Counted from the stretch's first letter, positions 24,056 to 33,764 are shown. The stretch is DNA of 64,000 nucleotides from Geoalkalibacter halelectricus (GCF_025263685.1 NZ_CP092109.1:3907001-3971000); one strand, 5' to 3'. Made by a program: numbers and translations. The notes: generated by a model not told the origin, from the letters alone.

Positions 24056-24515
24056 CCGTAGGGGCACGGCGTGCCGTGCCCTTGGTGAATCACCCGAAAC
24101 ATTTGAATGGACAACGCCCACCCGTAGGGGCACGGCGTGCCGTGCCCTGGGTGAGTCACCCGAAACATTTGAATAACAACGCCCACCCGTAGGGGCACGG
24201 CGTGCCGTGCCCTGGGTGAATCACCCGAAACATTTGAATGGACAACGCCCACCCGTAGGGGCACGGCGTGCCGTGCCCGCATTTGACCGTGCCGTGCCCG
24301 CATTTGACCGTGCCGTGCCCGCATTTGACCGTGCCGTGGATTGTCCGAATTTGGCGTTGCAATACCAGGGCACAGCGCCACGGAGCCAGGGCACGGCACG
24401 CCGTGCCCCTACGGTTATTGATTGTGCCGTGGATTGTCCGAATTTGGCGTTGCAATACCAGGGCACAGCGCCACGGAGCCAGGGCACGGCACGCCGTGCC
24501 CCTACGGGTGGAAAA
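24056..24515. repeat. REP array downstream of the RAYT gene
   Basis: Four tandem units of about 65 bp, each with GTAGGGGCACGGCGTGCCGT and a spacer GAATCACCCGAAACATTTGA, start near 24057, 24123, 24189 and 24255. Then come three short CGTGCCCGCATTTGACC repeats, and two copies of about 85 bp (near 24338 and 24428) holding the inverse palindrome. The spacers match the linker inside the RAYT gene, so the array looks like an amplified gene segment. Between 24515 and 24560 a trace of the RAYT CCAAACGTATCAATGCG motif remains. Confidence 0.85.
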
Positions 24516-24583
24516 TTTCGCCGCCGCCAAACGTATCAATGCGATGCGGATTTTGCGTTTTATTGCCGCCAAAGGGGGCATCC

Positions 24584-25849
24584 ATGATTCGATTGATCCT
24601 TTTTGTGCTTTTTCTGGTTTTGCCCGTCACCGCTCACGCCCTTGCACCTGCGGAGGTCGTGGTGGTGGCCAACCGGTTTGTCGAGGGCAGCGTGCCTTTG
24701 GCGCGCTATTACATGAAGCAGCGCGGTATTCCTGCCGAGAATCTGGTGCGCGTGCGTACCACCGACAAGGAGACGGTGAGTCGGCGGGATTATGATCGTG
24801 AGATCGCCGGGCCGCTGCGCAGCTATTTAGAAAAGCGCGGCGCGGATCAGCCGGTGCGCGCTTTGGTGCTGATGTGGGGGATGCCCCTGCGGGTATCGGC
24901 TCCGCCCCTGACGCGCGAGCAGGAGCGCGAGAAAAATCAACTGGAAACCGAACGGGATGCCTTGCGCCAGGAACGTGAGCAGTTGCGCGAAGAGCCCGTG
25001 GAAGGTGAGGAAAAAGCCCGCCGCGATGCGAGACTTGCACAAATTCGAGCCCGTCTGGAGGCGATCAACGAATCCTTGCGGGTGATGAGTCCGGGGTGGA
25101 ATTCGGCCTCGGTGGATTCAGAGCTGTCCCTGGTTTTGGCTGGAGAATACCCTTTGGCGGGCATGATCCCCAATCCCTACTTCTACGGCAATCGCGCAAA
25201 ACAGGCCGAAATGCCGGTTGCGCGCGAAAAGGTGTTGTGGGTCAGCCGCCTGGATGCGGCAACCCCTGAAATCGTGCGCCGCGTGATCGACGACACTTTG
25301 TATGCCGAACAACACGGACTTTCGGGCAAGGCTTATTTCGACGCCCGCTGGTCCAAACCGACCAATCCCAATGTCAGCGGGTATGCCTTCTATGATCAAT
25401 CCCTGCATCTGGCCGCCGAATGGGTCCGCCAAAAGACGCGGATGCCGGTTATTGTCGAGGACACCGAGCGCCTGTTTCAGCCCGGTGAAGCGCCGGACAC
25501 AGCACTTTACGCGGGCTGGTACAGCCTGGCACGCTATGTGGATGCCTTCACCTGGAATCGGGGTGCGGTCGGCTTTCACATGGCCAGCCAGGAGTGCCAG
25601 TCCTTGCGAGGGGGCCAATATTGGTGCAAGCGTATGCTCGACGAGGGCGTGGCCGTGACCATAGGGCCGGTGGGCGAACCCTACATTCAGGCCTTTCCCG
25701 TGCCGGAAATTTTCTTTGGATTGCTCGTGGAGGGCTCCTATTCCCTGGCGGAATGTTATATGATGAGTCTTCCCTGGCTGTCATGGAAGATGGTGATGGT
25801 GGGCGACCCGCTCTATCGGCCTTTTGGGGGAGAAGGCATGAGTGAGTGA
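24584..25849 (+). CDS. TIGR03790-family exported protein
   Basis: About 421 residues, starting at ATG 24584 behind AAAGGGGG. A signal peptide is seen (LILFVLFLVLPVTAHALA, cut after about residue 18), followed by EVVVVANRFVEGSVPLARYY and YMKQRGIPAENLVRV, the opening of the TIGR03790 family. A charged coiled-coil insertion (EREKNQLETERDALRQER) spans about 107-150, and GFHMASQECQSLRG, VGEPYIQAFP and MVGDPLYRPFG lie near the end. The function is unknown; the family is often found in secretion or PEP-CTERM contexts, and here it precedes xrtA. A longer upstream frame consists of REP sequence and is rejected. Confidence 0.82.
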   Translation: MIRLILFVLFLVLPVTAHALAPAEVVVVANRFVEGSVPLARYYMKQRGIPAENLVRVRTTDKETVSRRDYDREIAGPLRSYLEKRGADQPVRALVLMWGMPLRVSAPPLTREQEREKNQLETERDALRQEREQLREEPVEGEEKARRDARLAQIRARLEAINESLRVMSPGWNSASVDSELSLVLAGEYPLAGMIPNPYFYGNRAKQAEMPVAREKVLWVSRLDAATPEIVRRVIDDTLYAEQHGLSGKAYFDARWSKPTNPNVSGYAFYDQSLHLAAEWVRQKTRMPVIVEDTERLFQPGEAPDTALYAGWYSLARYVDAFTWNRGAVGFHMASQECQSLRGGQYWCKRMLDEGVAVTIGPVGEPYIQAFPVPEIFFGLLVEGSYSLAECYMMSLPWLSWKMVMVGDPLYRPFGGEGMSE

Positions 25850-25894
25850 GGTAGGCGAATAATGACAACCACCAAAGACAGGCATTGAGATCAA

Positions 25895-26005
25895 GGGCGA
25901 CTCACCGCAGAGGGCGCGAAGAGCGCAGAAATCAGCCTATAGAAAAACATTGAAAAAACTCAAGGGTTTTCTCGGCGCCCTCAGCGTTCTCAGCGGTGAA
26001 GAATG
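25895..26005. repeat. ACCGCAGAGG...CTCAGCGGTGAA inverted intergenic repeat
   Basis: CACCGCAGAGGGCGCGAAGA and its partner TCGGCGCCCTCAGCGTTCTC then AGCGGTGAA face each other across about 60 bases. The same family recurs at 18945, 29567, 30007, 34418, 43014 and 46900, always between genes of this region. Confidence 0.7.
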
Positions 26006-26058
26006 CTCTGGGTTTAGAGGTTTTCAACGACTGACAACTGACAACGGACAAGAATTTC

Positions 26059-26910
26059 ATGGCAATTGCTCGACGTATTGATTTGACGACATTGTTAGGG
26101 GCAGGTTTGTTTACGGTGGCATTCGGGCTGCTCTATCACCATGCCATCGCCTCCATGGTCAACGACTGGAGTATCGATCCCAATTACTCGCACGGATTTC
26201 TCGTCCCCCTGATTACAGGGTTTTTTCTCTGGCAAAAGCGTGAAACGCTGCTGGAGATGACACCGAGCCGATCATGGTTCGGCCTGCTGGTCGCACTCGG
26301 GGGCTTGGCCATGTTTCTGGTCGGCAGCGTGGCGGGGGAGTCTTTCACGATCCGCATGTCCATGCTGGTGGTGCTGTTCGGTGCCCTGCTGTTTGCCTGC
26401 GGCTGGCCGATCTTTCGGGAAATGTCCTTTCCCCTGGCGTTTCTGGTCTTCATGGTGCCCTTGCCGTATATCCTCTACGACAGCGTGGCCTTTCCCCTGC
26501 GGATGATGATCACCACTTATTCGGTTGAAATCATGAAGTTTCTTGGCGTTGCGGTGATGCGCGAAGGCAACATCATTCACCTGACCAACACTTCGCTGGA
26601 AGTGGCCGATGCATGCAGCGGCATCCGCTCGATTATTTCATTGCTGGCCCTGGCGACGGCCATGGCCTATATGTTTTTTCGCCCCATGTGGAAGCGCATC
26701 GTTCTGGTTTCCCTGGCGATCCCCATGGCGGTTTTCGCCAACGGCGTGCGCGTGGTGGGAACCGGGGTGCTCGCCAGCCGCTTCGGGCCAGAAGTCGCGC
26801 AGGGGTTTTTCCATGAGTTCGCCGGCTTGGCGGTGTTTGCCCTGGCCATGGCCATGTTGGTGGGTGCCGCCGCGGTGCTGAGTTGGATCGGGAGGTCGCG
26901 CAATGGGTAA
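26059..26910 (+). CDS. xrtA: Exosortase A
   Basis: 283 residues with about eight transmembrane helices. The catalytic residues of the exosortase/archaeosortase family are all visible: C186 in ADACSGIRSI, R231 in FANGVRVVG and H252 in GFFHEFAG. Exosortase A cuts PEP-CTERM sorting signals on exported proteins and probably joins them to exopolysaccharide or lipid-linked glycan at the cell surface. It overlaps epsI by eight bases. The surrounding prsK/prsR and export genes confirm the XrtA type. Confidence 0.95.
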   Translation: MAIARRIDLTTLLGAGLFTVAFGLLYHHAIASMVNDWSIDPNYSHGFLVPLITGFFLWQKRETLLEMTPSRSWFGLLVALGGLAMFLVGSVAGESFTIRMSMLVVLFGALLFACGWPIFREMSFPLAFLVFMVPLPYILYDSVAFPLRMMITTYSVEIMKFLGVAVMREGNIIHLTNTSLEVADACSGIRSIISLLALATAMAYMFFRPMWKRIVLVSLAIPMAVFANGVRVVGTGVLASRFGPEVAQGFFHEFAGLAVFALAMAMLVGAAAVLSWIGRSRNG

Positions 26911-27529
26911 GCGTTTGCTGCTGGTGGGGTTGATCGTTCTGAGCTTCGCATTTTATGTGCAGGCGCGCCCCTTTCACGACCTGGTGCCGATCAAGCAGGA
27001 TTTGGTGACCTTTCCCATGCACATCGAGGATTGGCAAGCCGCCGATTTCCAGTTGAGCCCAGGGGTGCTTGAGCAACTGCGCGTGAGCAATTATCTGATG
27101 CGCGACTATCGGCGCGACGGGGAGTCGGTCAATGTCTATATCGGCTATTACGAAACCCAGCGCGAGGGAGCCCAGATTCACTCGCCGCGCCATTGCCTGC
27201 CCGGCAGCGGCTGGGTTCCGACCAGGCATACGACGCGCACCTGGCAGATCGACGGACAGCGGCCCATCAACCTGGTGGAAGCCGTTTACCAGAAGGATTC
27301 CTACCATGAGGTCTTTCTTTACTGGTATCAGATGAAGGATGCCACCATCACCAACGAATACCTGCTCAAGGCGCAGATGGTGTTCAACTCCCTGAAATAT
27401 CGGCGCAACGACGCGGCATTTATTCGTCTCTCGGCTCCCGTGCGCACCAGCGTCGAAGACACGGTGGCGTCGTTGGAATCCTTTATGGCCGACTTTGTGC
27501 CCTTGCTGGATGATTATCTGCCTGAGTGA
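26903..27529 (+). CDS. epsI: EpsI (exosortase-associated protein)
   Basis: 208 residues. One N-terminal hydrophobic anchor (LLLVGLIVLSFAFYVQARPF) is followed by a periplasmic domain of the EpsI/TIGR02914 type: DYRRDGESVNVYIGYYETQR, HSPRHCLPGSGW with a conserved CLPG, and a VFLYWYQMKD strand. In many genomes this domain is fused to the exosortase; here it is separate, with a coupled start. The role is unproven, but it is needed for exopolysaccharide in methanotroph/methylotroph systems where it was named. Confidence 0.92.
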   Translation: MGKRLLLVGLIVLSFAFYVQARPFHDLVPIKQDLVTFPMHIEDWQAADFQLSPGVLEQLRVSNYLMRDYRRDGESVNVYIGYYETQREGAQIHSPRHCLPGSGWVPTRHTTRTWQIDGQRPINLVEAVYQKDSYHEVFLYWYQMKDATITNEYLLKAQMVFNSLKYRRNDAAFIRLSAPVRTSVEDTVASLESFMADFVPLLDDYLPE

Positions 27530-29556
27530 TGTCTCACCTTCTTCTCGTCATTGCCTCTTTAGCCGTCGCGCTGCTGCTGTTTGCTCTCTTGCTGCGGCGG
27601 CGCCCCACCGCGACGATCATTGCCCTGATCGTCGCGCTTTGCGTGGCGCTGGCCGTGGAGATCATCGATCTACTGGCCCTGCGTGATCCCGCCAACCTTG
27701 AAAGTTACAAACGATGGGGCCTGCTGGCCGAGTCGCTGCTGCCCTTCACCTGGCTTCTCTACACCCTGAAATTCGGCCGCTTGCCGGGATGGCGCAACAT
27801 CTCGTGGTTGCAGCGCGGTATTTTGGCGGCCGCGGCGCTAATGCCCCTGCCGGTGTTGCTGCTGCCGGTGGGCGATTTCTTCTATTCACCGGATTTCGGT
27901 GATGAACTGCTTCTGTTTCTGGGTAATCCCGGCTATTACTTTTTTATCGGCATCCTGCTCTTTTTAATCGTCGCTTTGGTCAATCTCGAAGTGACCCTGA
28001 TGGGCTCGCCGCGTCCCGAGCGCTGGAAGATCAAGTACGAAATCATCGGTGTCGGTCTGGTTATCGCCTTTTTCATCGTCTATTACAGCCAAAGCCTGCT
28101 GTATCGCTCCATCGACATGAGCCTGGCGCCGGCACGGGCGGTATTGTTCATTGCCGCCGTCGGCTTTATCGCCTATTCGCGCTTTCGGCGCGGCGATGCC
28201 CCCGGCCTGCGTCTCTCCCCGCATATGGCCTACCGCTCGGTGGTGGTCTTCATCATCGGGCTCTACTTTCTCGGCATTGCCTTGCTGGGTGAGGGCCTGC
28301 GCTATTTCGGCGAGTCATCGCAGCGCAATTTTTTCACTGCCGTGGCCCTTATCGGCAGCGTCATCGTGCTGGCCGTGCTGCTCTCGGAAAAAGCGCGGCG
28401 CAAGATTCGGGTATTTCTGCACAAGCATTTTTATCGGGCCAAGTTTGATTACCGTCAGCAGTGGCTGGATTTTAACCAGCGCCTCACTCTGGCGCGCGGA
28501 GAGCGCGAGCAGCAACAGGCGGTGCTGGGCTTTTATTGTGAGACCTTCGGTTTTCGCGGTGCCAGTCTGTTCTGGTCCGAGGATGCAGAGCGGCCCTTTG
28601 AGCTGGTGGATTTTTACGAACGCGGAGCCTGGCGGTCGACTCTTGACCCCCGGGATCCCCTGGTCGAGAAAATGCGCCAGGGTGACTGGATCGTCGATCT
28701 TGCCGAAATGCGCGACGCGCAGGTGGCATCCCCTTTGGTCGAAAGCGGGCTGGCCTATTTGGTTCCCTTGCTGTCTGAGCAGCGTTTGGAGGGTTTCATC
28801 GCCTTGGAGGGGCGGATCAACCCCGATGAGGTCTTGACCTACGAGGACTACGACCTGATGAAGGTCTTGGCGCGCCAGTCGACGGCCGCCATTCTGAATT
28901 TGCGTCTTTACCGGGAGCTTTCCGCCGCTCGGGAAATGGAGTTGATGGGGCGCGTGTCGGCGTTCGTCATGCACGATCTGAAAAATCTGGTTTCCAATTT
29001 GAGCCTGGTGGTGGACAACGCCGAGAACTATTTGGATGATCCCGAGTTTCAGGCTGACATGCTCGAGACCTTGCGCGGTACCCTGGGCAAGATGAAGGGG
29101 TTGATCCAGCATCTGCGCACCTTGCAGGAAAAGCCGGCTCTGGAGCGGCGGCGCTGCAATCTGCGCCGCGTGGTGGACGAGGCCCTGGGGGGGCAAGCTC
29201 TGCCCAATGTGACCGTTTCAGGCAACGGCGCCGAGGCGGACATCGACGCGGAGGAGATCCAGAAGGTGGTGCTCAATCTGGTTCTCAACGCCCTTGAAGC
29301 CGGCGGCCATCGCAAACCCGTGCAGGTCGAGATCGACGGCAGCGGGGCGCAGGCCTGTATTCGCGTGCGTGACGAGGGGTGCGGCATGAGCGAGGAATTC
29401 ATCCGCACCCGATTGTTCAAGCCCTTCGAGACAACCAAGAAAAAAGGCTTCGGCATCGGCCTCTACCAATGCAAGCACATCGTGGAAGCTCACGGTGGAC
29501 GTATCGAAGTTCAGAGTGAGGAGGGGAGGGGGACGGAGTTTACTGTGGCGTTATAG
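27526..29556 (+). CDS. prsK: PEP-CTERM system histidine kinase PrsK
   Basis: 676 residues. About eight N-terminal transmembrane helices (to about 290) are followed by a GAF-like sensor domain at about 330-460 and a histidine-kinase core. The phospho-accepting His is near residue 483 in VMHDLKNLVSNLSLVVDN, and the ATPase domain has VLNLVLNALEAGG, VRDEGCGMS and KGFGIGLYQCKHIVEAHGG. This is the TIGR02916 architecture. It should phosphorylate PrsR. It overlaps epsI by four bases, so sortase and signalling genes form one operon. Confidence 0.94.
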   Translation: MMSHLLLVIASLAVALLLFALLLRRRPTATIIALIVALCVALAVEIIDLLALRDPANLESYKRWGLLAESLLPFTWLLYTLKFGRLPGWRNISWLQRGILAAAALMPLPVLLLPVGDFFYSPDFGDELLLFLGNPGYYFFIGILLFLIVALVNLEVTLMGSPRPERWKIKYEIIGVGLVIAFFIVYYSQSLLYRSIDMSLAPARAVLFIAAVGFIAYSRFRRGDAPGLRLSPHMAYRSVVVFIIGLYFLGIALLGEGLRYFGESSQRNFFTAVALIGSVIVLAVLLSEKARRKIRVFLHKHFYRAKFDYRQQWLDFNQRLTLARGEREQQQAVLGFYCETFGFRGASLFWSEDAERPFELVDFYERGAWRSTLDPRDPLVEKMRQGDWIVDLAEMRDAQVASPLVESGLAYLVPLLSEQRLEGFIALEGRINPDEVLTYEDYDLMKVLARQSTAAILNLRLYRELSAAREMELMGRVSAFVMHDLKNLVSNLSLVVDNAENYLDDPEFQADMLETLRGTLGKMKGLIQHLRTLQEKPALERRRCNLRRVVDEALGGQALPNVTVSGNGAEADIDAEEIQKVVLNLVLNALEAGGHRKPVQVEIDGSGAQACIRVRDEGCGMSEEFIRTRLFKPFETTKKKGFGIGLYQCKHIVEAHGGRIEVQSEEGRGTEFTVAL

Positions 29557-29619
29557 GAATTTATTACCGCAGAGGTCGCTGAGGGCGCAGAGAAAAATTC
29601 GGAGAAAATTTGTTATCAT

Positions 29620-29991
29620 ATGGAAAATCTTACAGAAAGAATCATAGGCTGCGCTATCAGGGTTCATCGAGAATTGGGACCTGGTCTACTGGAATCGACT
29701 TATGAAAAATGCCTTGCTTTTGAACTTATTGAGGAGGGGCTTCTGGTTGAAATACAGAAAGAATTGCCTGTTGTTTATCGGGGAAAGACGCTTGATTGCG
29801 GGTATCGCATAGACATGCTCGTGAATCAGGAAATTGTGGTTGAATTGAAGTCCGTCGACGCAATCTTACCTGTACACCAGGCCCAAACCCTCTCTTATTT
29901 GAAACTCTCTGGGTGTAAAATTGGATTGTTGATTAACTTCAATGTTCCTGTGCTAAAAAACGGCATTCGTCGCTTGGTCAACAATTTGTGA
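29620..29991 (+). CDS. GxxExxY-family protein
   Basis: 123 residues. The family name motif appears as GPGLLESTYEKCLAFELIEE, followed by LPVVYRGKTLDCGYRIDMLV and EIVVELKSVDAILPVHQAQTL with LSYLKLSGCKIGLLINFN. The VVELKSV-x-QA-x-LSYL pattern is nuclease-like (PD-(D/E)XK fold), but no activity is established. It sits between prsK and prsR among ACCGCAGAGG repeats and has a somewhat lower GC content, so it may be a late insertion into the operon. Confidence 0.88.
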   Translation: MENLTERIIGCAIRVHRELGPGLLESTYEKCLAFELIEEGLLVEIQKELPVVYRGKTLDCGYRIDMLVNQEIVVELKSVDAILPVHQAQTLSYLKLSGCKIGLLINFNVPVLKNGIRRLVNNL

Positions 29992-30041
29992 TTTTGGGAG
30001 GGAGTTCTCAGCGCTCTTAGCGAACTCTGCGGTGAAAAAAA

Positions 30042-31430
30042 ATGGAAAAATTACTGATCATCGACGACAGCGAAGAGATTCGCAAGCAGCTCAAGTGGGG
30101 GCTGGGTAAGGATTACCAGGTCTTTCTCGCCGGCGACGTCGACGAGGGCTTGAGCCTGTTTCGCAAGCACCGTCCCCCGGTGGTGACCCTGGATCTGGGG
30201 CTGCCGCCCGATGCCGACGGGGCCACGGAGGGATTGCGCTGTCTGGGCGAGATCCTCAAGGAAAATTTTCGCACCAAGGTGATTATGGTCACGGGTAACG
30301 AGGAGCGGGAAAACGCCCTGAAGGCCATTGAAATCGGGGCCTATGATTTTTACCAGAAACCGATTGAACTGGCTGAAATCAAGGTGATACTGCGGCGCGC
30401 TTTTCATCTCTCCGTGCTGGAGGAGGAAAACCGTCGTCTGCAAAAATCCGCCGTCCAGGGTTTGCCGGCCATGGCCGGCATGTTCGGGCAGTGTCGGCAG
30501 ATGCAGCAGGTGTTCAATACCGTGCGCAAGGTGGCGTCGGCCGATGTGCCGGTGCTGGTGCTGGGCGAAAGCGGTACGGGCAAGGAGCTGGTGGCGCGTG
30601 CCATTCACGCGGAAAGTTTACGCCGGGACGCCTCTTTTGTGCCCATCAACTGTGGCGCCATCCCTGAGAACTTGCTTGAATCTGAGTTGTTCGGCCATGA
30701 AAAGGGCGCGTTTACCGGCGCCCAGGCAAGAATTCAGGGCAAGGTGGAATTTGCCCACAAGGGGACGCTGTTTTTGGATGAGATTGGTGAACTGCCTCCG
30801 CCCCTGCAGGTCAAGCTGCTGCGTTTTCTTCAGGATCACACCATTCAGCGGGTGGGTGGCCGCGATACCATCGAGGTGGATGCCCGGATCGTCGCCGCCA
30901 CCAACATCAACATGGAGCAGGCCATTGGCAAGGGCGATTTTCGCGAGGATCTCTTCTATCGCATCGGGGTGATCACCATCAATCTGCCGCCCTTGCGCGA
31001 AAGAGGCGAGGATGTCCTGCTACTTTCCAATCTCTTTCTGCATCGCTATGCCGAGGAGTACGGGCGTTCGGTCAAGAGCTTCAGCGGCGAGGCGCAACAG
31101 GCCCTGCGCGCCTATGATTGGCCGGGCAACGTGCGGGAATTGGAAAACAAGATCAAGCGCGCCGTCATTCTGGCGGAAAAGAATCAGATCGAACCCGGGG
31201 ATCTCGGCCTGGGCATCTCCGATGGTGCCGTGGTGCGGGCCGGCGAATTCAACTTCGACGGCCTGACCCTCAAGGACGCGCGTGATCTGGTGGAGCGCGA
31301 CATCGTTCTGAGCACCCTGAACCGCGAGGGGGGCAATATCGCCAAGACCGCGGAAATTCTCGGCATCAGCCGTCCGACGCTGTACGACCTGCTGAAAAAG
31401 CACAACCTTCAGGGAGCGGCGGGGAAATGA
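30042..31430 (+). CDS. prsR: PEP-CTERM-box response regulator PrsR (sigma-54 activator)
   Basis: 462 residues in three domains: a receiver (phospho-acceptor D51 in [10 protein letters not shown]), a sigma-54 AAA+ domain at about 145-375 with GESGTGKE (Walker A), the sigma-54 contact loop GAFTGA and [12 protein letters not shown], and a Fis-type helix-turn-helix at the C-terminus ([21 protein letters not shown]). It should activate sigma-54 promoters of exopolysaccharide and PEP-CTERM genes when phosphorylated by PrsK. The promoter at 34009-34027 is the obvious local target. Confidence 0.95.
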   Translation: MEKLLIIDDSEEIRKQLKWGLGKDYQVFLAGDVDEGLSLFRKHRPPVVTLDLGLPPDADGATEGLRCLGEILKENFRTKVIMVTGNEERENALKAIEIGAYDFYQKPIELAEIKVILRRAFHLSVLEEENRRLQKSAVQGLPAMAGMFGQCRQMQQVFNTVRKVASADVPVLVLGESGTGKELVARAIHAESLRRDASFVPINCGAIPENLLESELFGHEKGAFTGAQARIQGKVEFAHKGTLFLDEIGELPPPLQVKLLRFLQDHTIQRVGGRDTIEVDARIVAATNINMEQAIGKGDFREDLFYRIGVITINLPPLRERGEDVLLLSNLFLHRYAEEYGRSVKSFSGEAQQALRAYDWPGNVRELENKIKRAVILAEKNQIEPGDLGLGISDGAVVRAGEFNFDGLTLKDARDLVERDIVLSTLNREGGNIAKTAEILGISRPTLYDLLKKHNLQGAAGK

Positions 31431-31445
31431 TGGGATGCGTCTGGT

Positions 31446-31516
31446 AGGGGCGCACTGCCGTGCGCCCTCGCCTGGGTCTTCGTACGGGATCGGGCGCACA
31501 TCGGTGCGCCCCTACA
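31446..31516. repeat. Inverted REP pair between convergent genes
   Basis: GTAGGGGCGCACTGCCGTGC at 31446 faces the inverse unit ending GGTGCGCCCCTAC at 31514, with about 25 bases between. It separates prsR from the convergent GAF/HD-GYP gene and may act as a bidirectional terminator. Its right unit supplies the TAG stop of the minus-strand gene. Confidence 0.75.
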
Positions 31517-33764
31517 CCACCTCAGCGAATACCTCCACCAGGGCCGGGTCGAATTGACTGCCGGCCTTTCTTCGTAGTTCCGCCAAGGCCTCCTGCTCGG
31601 ACATTTTTTTGCGGTAGGGACGATCCTCGGTCATGGCGCACCAGGCGTCGATGATGGCGATGATGCGCGAGAGCAGGGGAATCTGTTCGCCCTTGAGCCC
31701 TTCGGGGTAGCCGCTGCCGTCGAACCATTCGTGATGGTGAAGAATGGAGGTGCGCACATCCTGGGTGTGCTCGATATCCTTGAGCAAATCCACTGTGGCA
31801 TGGGGGTGGATGCGCAGGGTGCTGATTTCGGAGAACGAAAGTTTTTTGGTTTTGCCCAGTACGCTGTCGTCGATAAGCATCAGCCCGAGGTCGTAAACCA
31901 TGGACAGGTAGAGACCCAGACGGCGCTGCTCATCGGAAATATCCAGGCGTGCAAGCAGGCGGCTCGCCAAATCCTGCCGACGCCGGCTTTTGCCGGGCAA
32001 TTTTCTCTCGGCCCCGACCAGGTTGTCGAAGGAGGCGATGATGCGGCGCAAATCTTCCTCGGTGTGTCCGTCGTCGTGCATCTTCTCGATGAGATGGGCG
32101 ATGCGCTCGCTCAGCACCGACGCCACTTGCAGATCAGCCTCGGAGAAAGGATCGCCGGATCTCTTGTTGTTGAGGTTGATGACGCCGATCGTGCGCCCAT
32201 CGATTTTCAGCGGCAGCGACATGAACGATGGCGTGGTGTACTGCGCCGCGTGGGGGCTGCCGGCAAAGCGCGGATCCTCGCGGATGTCGGTGACCAGCAG
32301 GGGCTTGCCCTCATGGGCGACCCAGCCGGCGATGCGCTCGCCGACGCGGATGCGGGTCTTTTTGATGATGTCGGCGTCGAGTCCGCGCGCGCTGCGGATG
32401 ACCAGGTCCTGAGTGAGTTCGTCGCTGAGCATGATGGAGCAGGTGTTGACGGCGAGCAACTCGGAGACGAAATCGAGAAACAGATCCATGGTGGTGTTCA
32501 CGGCGGCTTCGACTCTCTGGCGGGTGCCGCGCGGAATTTGGATGTCGACAATGAAGCCGGCGTCGGTGTTGGCGAAATCGAACTTCCAGTTGTGGACCTC
32601 GGCGGATTTCCTGGCCAGGTAGAGCTTGAGGTTTTCATCCGAGCGTTCCGGATCGAACAGGGTGCGCGACGAGAAGAAAAAGTCGGCGGTTTCCTGCGGT
32701 AGGGTGCGGTCCGTGGCCATGGTCAGGTGAAGGTGTTCATTCTGCCGACCGCTGAAAGTCAATCGGCTTCCAGCCTCAAGGTGGGGTAGGATGCCCTCGA
32801 GCAAGTTGATGAAGAATTGCGCCACCATGACTCTGTCGCCGGCGACATCGGGGAGATCCTGGGTGAAATCGACTCGAACCTTGATGTCCTTGCGCAGGAG
32901 CTTGGATTTGAGCAGGCGCGAATCGAGAGTTTCGCGCAGGGCGCGTTCGAGGTTGATGATGGTGCGGTGAAGGGTGCTTGATTCGTCTTCAAGCCGCAAG
33001 AAGTCGAGCTGGTTCTCGACAATGTTGATCATCTTGTCGATTTCAAGGGTCAGGATGTCCATGAACTCGCGAAAGTCGCCGCCGTTGAGTTTGTCGGAAT
33101 GACGCAGATAATAGACCGCACCCTTGGTTGAGTTGAGCGGGGTGCGTAGCTCGTGGCTGACGCGAGTCAGAAATTCGGTTTTGGCCAGGGACGCCTCGAT
33201 GAACTTGCGGTTGATCTCTTCATGCTCGGCAGCCTTGGCCTTGAGCTGGTTGACGAGAAAGGCGTTTTTCAAGGCGATGGCGGCCTGGTTGGCGATGATC
33301 TGGATGAGAGTCAGATCATCTTCACTAAAGGGCTCGCCGCTTTTCTTGTCGTTGATGTTGAGGACGCCGAGCAGTTTGGTCTTGCCGATGATGGGGCAGG
33401 AGATAAAGGAGCGGGTTTTGTAGCGATCGCGGGTTTTCGCGAAGCGCGGATCGCGTTCGATGTCGGTCACCAGCACCGCTTCGCGGCTCTCGGCGACCTT
33501 GCCGGCGATGCCTTCGCCGATGGCCGTGCGGTAGGTGCCGGAAAGATTTTCGTCCAGGCCGCGGCTGGTGAAGATGGAGAGTTGCTGCTGGTCGTTGGCC
33601 AGCATCAGCGAGCCTTTTTCGGCCCCGGTATGATTGATGGCCAGGTCGAGCATGATGTTGGCGATGGCGCTGATGTTGTCGGACAGAATGATGGCGCTGG
33701 AGATCTCCTGAAGGATCTCCAGTTTTTTTTCGCAGAGGTCTTTGGCCTGCGCGTTCTCTGTCAT
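31512..33764 (-). CDS. GAF-HisKA-GAF-HD-GYP-like signalling protein with degenerate catalytic sites
   Basis: 750 residues. First GAF domain at about 20-165 (GEGIAGKVAESREAVLVTDI), HisKA-like dimerisation segment at about 195-260 with the phospho-acceptor His in LTRVSHELRTPLN, then a region with no clear ATP-binding boxes, second GAF at about 420-570 (GERIAGWVAHEGKPLLVTDI), and an HD-GYP-like output at about 610-750. The output keeps HHHEWFDGSGYPEGL, but where active enzymes have HDIGK it reads YDLGL, so a metal pocket is probably lost. A cyclic-di-GMP binding or scaffold role is more likely than a phosphodiesterase. It is convergent with prsR, and its stop lies in a REP. Confidence 0.82.
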   Translation of the reverse strand: MTENAQAKDLCEKKLEILQEISSAIILSDNISAIANIMLDLAINHTGAEKGSLMLANDQQQLSIFTSRGLDENLSGTYRTAIGEGIAGKVAESREAVLVTDIERDPRFAKTRDRYKTRSFISCPIIGKTKLLGVLNINDKKSGEPFSEDDLTLIQIIANQAAIALKNAFLVNQLKAKAAEHEEINRKFIEASLAKTEFLTRVSHELRTPLNSTKGAVYYLRHSDKLNGGDFREFMDILTLEIDKMINIVENQLDFLRLEDESSTLHRTIINLERALRETLDSRLLKSKLLRKDIKVRVDFTQDLPDVAGDRVMVAQFFINLLEGILPHLEAGSRLTFSGRQNEHLHLTMATDRTLPQETADFFFSSRTLFDPERSDENLKLYLARKSAEVHNWKFDFANTDAGFIVDIQIPRGTRQRVEAAVNTTMDLFLDFVSELLAVNTCSIMLSDELTQDLVIRSARGLDADIIKKTRIRVGERIAGWVAHEGKPLLVTDIREDPRFAGSPHAAQYTTPSFMSLPLKIDGRTIGVINLNNKRSGDPFSEADLQVASVLSERIAHLIEKMHDDGHTEEDLRRIIASFDNLVGAERKLPGKSRRRQDLASRLLARLDISDEQRRLGLYLSMVYDLGLMLIDDSVLGKTKKLSFSEISTLRIHPHATVDLLKDIEHTQDVRTSILHHHEWFDGSGYPEGLKGEQIPLLSRIIAIIDAWCAMTEDRPYRKKMSEQEALAELRRKAGSQFDPALVEVFAEVV

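Noticed and set aside
23560-24520. CRISPR-like repeat array
   Set aside because: Units are palindromic REPs with conserved, not unique, spacers, and no cas gene is near. The spacers match the RAYT linker.
31731-32702. 323-codon plus-strand frame within the GAF/HD-GYP-like gene
   Set aside because: Antisense to a protein with clear GAF and HD-GYP motifs; it has only low-complexity Gly/Asp/Ala character.
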